DNA from: Flavobacteriales bacterium UBA1531
GTDB lineage: Bacteria; Bacteroidota; Bacteroidia; Flavobacteriales_D; Sanyastnellaceae
DNA length: 7,143 nt
Assembly: GCA_002323795.1 (NCBI GenBank)
Contig: DCPZ01000098.1
Span: 1 to 7,143 of the forward strand
Direction: 5' to 3'
Shown: positions 5,287-7,143 of the stretch, one piece after another
Layout: each line of letters opens with the position of its first letter
How positions within the stretch are numbered: the first letter of the stretch is position 1
Made by a program: the position numbers and the translations under genes
The notes under the pieces: model-generated
Database searches by the model: none
What the model saw: only the letters and a program-made list of their open reading frames with translations
What the model was told of the DNA's origin: nothing

Positions 5287-7113
5287 TTATCCAACCATCG
5301 TATGGCCTTCCGGGTATTTGATGTGCGTTTGGGTCAATTTTCCTCCTAGTGCAAACGCAACGGTGAGGGTTCCAACGCGACCGACAAACATGCTAGCCAT
5401 GACGATTATCTTACCAGGTGCGCTCAGCAAAGGCGTAATGCCAGTGCTCAATCCTACGGTTCCAAATGCGCTCACTTCCTCAAATATGAGATCCAAAAGT
5501 CCTCGTTCTGTTGTGTTCAATATTGACGTTTCCGTGATGCTTAACATGAAAATAGCCACAGTGTTTCCGACGAGGAAGAAAAGCAATACGCTGTAGGCTC
5601 TGGAGCGCAAAACATCTGGTATGGTTCGCTTGAAGAGTTGAACGTGGTCCAGGCTTCGAACCGTTCGCCATACATCCGCCAAGACGATGGATAGTGTAGA
5701 CGTCTTGATTCCGCCTCCCGTTGAGCTAGATGATGAACCAATAAACATTAAAATGACGAGCAAGAATAACATCGGGATTCCAACTTGACCGATGTCGACC
5801 GTGTTAAATCCGCTTGTACGTGTAGCACTTTGAAATACGGACGTGGTCAATTGGCCGAAAGGGCTCATCCCGGATAAAGTGCCGTCGTGTTCCAGAAGCC
5901 AAAAACTAATCGTTCCGATACCAACGAGCCCAAGAGAAAAGTACAACGCGATTTTCGTGGCAAAAGAAATGTGTTTCCAAGGCTGCTCCATCCGTTCACG
6001 AAGACGATCGAATCCAAACAAATCAAAGATGGCTACCATGCCCAAGGCCCCAAAGAAGACCAGAGCGGTGACGATCCAGTGCACACCATAATTATTGGCA
6101 ATAACCGGGTTTGCTAGGCCATCGGTAAAGAGAGAAATACCGGCGTTATTGAACGCAGAAACGGAATGAAAAACGGAGTAGAACCATGTTCTGCCATTGC
6201 TCAAATTTGACAGGCTGTCTCCCCAAGTCATGTGCATGGCTAGTGCGCCAATCGCCTCAAAACCAATGCACCACATCAACACTTTCCCCAAAAGACCGCT
6301 ACTCGCATTGAAATTATCCTTGTTCACAAAATCTTCAATGACTTCATGCTGTCGAACGCCCAAACCAAATTTGGACGCGAGTACTAAAAAGGAGCCAAAT
6401 GCGATTAAATTCAAACCTCCGAGTTGGATGAGGAGAAGGAGAACGACTTGTCCCTTGTAACTAAAGAAAGTCACAGTATCTACAACCATCAGTCCTGTGA
6501 CACATGTGGCGCTTGTCGAAGTGAAGAGCGCATCGATGAAATTCATACTACCAGGGGAGGTAGTCATTTCAGGCAACATAAGGAGTACGGTTCCTGCTGT
6601 AATAATGCCCAAAAAGCTCATGATAAAAATGATCGCAGGGTTCAATCGAACCCGGGGCAAAACGGACCCTTCTCGAATCAATTCTGCCACTACAACTGTG
6701 AAGAAATAGCCTTGAATGAACAAGGTGCTAAAATCTGAAATGGAATCGAACCCAATGGAGCTTGAAAGTCGACTGATCAGCAGTTCTCCGGTCAGCAAAT
6801 CACTCACTCCTTCAATGACCAAAACAGTCATCACTGCGGCTTCAAACCAAGTCTTACGGATGAATCGTACAGGATGGTAATCGTACAGGATACGGGTGAT
6901 GTATTGTAGTACGTAAAAAGCGAAAGTACCCTTTACAAAACCAAGAAGTTGGGCTGCGGCTGAGCTTTCATTTGGATAGCCATAATAAATGGCCAAAACG
7001 AAAAGCGCCGAGGTGGAAACCACCAGATTAAATAATTTCAACGCATTTAAAACCCGCTCTTTCGAACCGTATAAGAATACATTGATTCGCTCCCTGATTT
7101 CGTGAAGCTTCAT
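5287..7113 (-). CDS. trkH: TrkH/KtrB-family potassium uptake transporter subunit
   Basis: Inner-membrane K+-translocating subunit of a Trk/Ktr system, which normally works with a cytosolic NAD/ATP-binding TrkA/KtrA ring. All four selectivity-filter P-loops are visible: TSATCVTGL (200-208, Gly207), SAFNNAGIS (319-327, Gly325), QSATRTSGF (428-436, Gly435) and SAFGTVGLS (548-556, Gly554). The intramembrane loop after P3 is FIGSSSSSTGGGIK (457-470), Ser-rich but with the usual STGGGIK ending. The 608 residues exceed KtrB (about 445) because of an N-terminal region of roughly 150 residues with about four extra hydrophobic segments (near 28-44, 58-76, 90-105 and 128-144). That is common in Bacteroidota homologues as I recall. 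MKLHEIRERINVF is a reasonable start, but the frame stays open to the window edge, so a start further upstream cannot be excluded. No trkA partner is in the window. Confidence 0.93.
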   Translation of the reverse strand: MKLHEIRERINVFLYGSKERVLNALKLFNLVVSTSALFVLAIYYGYPNESSAAAQLLGFVKGTFAFYVLQYITRILYDYHPVRFIRKTWFEAAVMTVLVIEGVSDLLTGELLISRLSSSIGFDSISDFSTLFIQGYFFTVVVAELIREGSVLPRVRLNPAIIFIMSFLGIITAGTVLLMLPEMTTSPGSMNFIDALFTSTSATCVTGLMVVDTVTFFSYKGQVVLLLLIQLGGLNLIAFGSFLVLASKFGLGVRQHEVIEDFVNKDNFNASSGLLGKVLMWCIGFEAIGALAMHMTWGDSLSNLSNGRTWFYSVFHSVSAFNNAGISLFTDGLANPVIANNYGVHWIVTALVFFGALGMVAIFDLFGFDRLRERMEQPWKHISFATKIALYFSLGLVGIGTISFWLLEHDGTLSGMSPFGQLTTSVFQSATRTSGFNTVDIGQVGIPMLFLLVILMFIGSSSSSTGGGIKTSTLSIVLADVWRTVRSLDHVQLFKRTIPDVLRSRAYSVLLFFLVGNTVAIFMLSITETSILNTTERGLLDLIFEEVSAFGTVGLSTGITPLLSAPGKIIVMASMFVGRVGTLTVAFALGGKLTQTHIKYPEGHTMVG

Positions 7114-7143
7114 TTGGACAATGTGGCGGGCTCGATTGAGTGG
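7110..7143 (-). CDS. Possible 3' end of an upstream gene overlapping trkH
   Basis: In the minus-strand frame whose TGA lies at 7112-7110, the sequence to the window edge reads HSIEPATLSK then stop. That stop overlaps the trkH ATG as ATGA, the same arrangement as menG/aroA. This would fit an upstream operon gene such as the TrkA subunit. Ten open codons are expected by chance more often than not, so this is only a hint. No function can be read from them. Confidence 0.22.
   Translation of the reverse strand, partial: HSIEPATLSK

Overview
The window looks like a piece of a Bacteroidota chromosome, probably a Flavobacteriales-type marine or aquatic lineage. The grounds are a menaquinone-type MenG, an AroA and a TrkH whose local motifs read like Bacteroidota versions, start codons without clear Shine-Dalgarno sequences, and a large exported YadA-head-repeat protein of a sort common in these genomes. 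The phylum is an inference from protein character; no rRNA or tRNA is present. I see no tRNA, rRNA, CRISPR array, insertion sequence or integrase.

Layout: about 100 bases of AT-rich leader with a perfect inverted repeat (1-103) precede one large plus-strand gene (104-3160). It encodes a 1018-residue secreted fibre-like protein. A bidirectional Rho-independent terminator (3180-3210) separates this gene from a convergent minus-strand cluster. Read in its own direction the cluster is trkH (7113 to 5287), menG/ubiE (5276 to 4518) and aroA (4521 to 3229). The spacing is 10 bases between trkH and menG, and a 4-base ATGA overlap joins menG to aroA, so the three are probably cotranscribed. The cluster may continue beyond the right edge.

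The minus-strand genes are housekeeping: a K+ channel-like transporter subunit, the last methylation step of menaquinone synthesis, and the chorismate-pathway enzyme EPSP synthase. Chorismate is also the precursor of menaquinone, so aroA and menG are metabolically linked. All catalytic residues I could place are present.

The plus-strand gene is the accessory and most interesting part. After a Sec signal peptide it carries a duplicated 42-residue linker module, exactly 24 uninterrupted 14-residue YadA-head repeats, a short motif region, a run of acidic 8-residue beta repeats resembling the needle of VgrG/phage gp5 proteins, and a C-terminal beta-rich domain. It lacks both a recognisable YadA membrane anchor and a type IX sorting domain, so its attachment to the cell is unexplained. 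I read it as a modular trimeric surface fibre or adhesin. No clearly new multi-gene system is visible.
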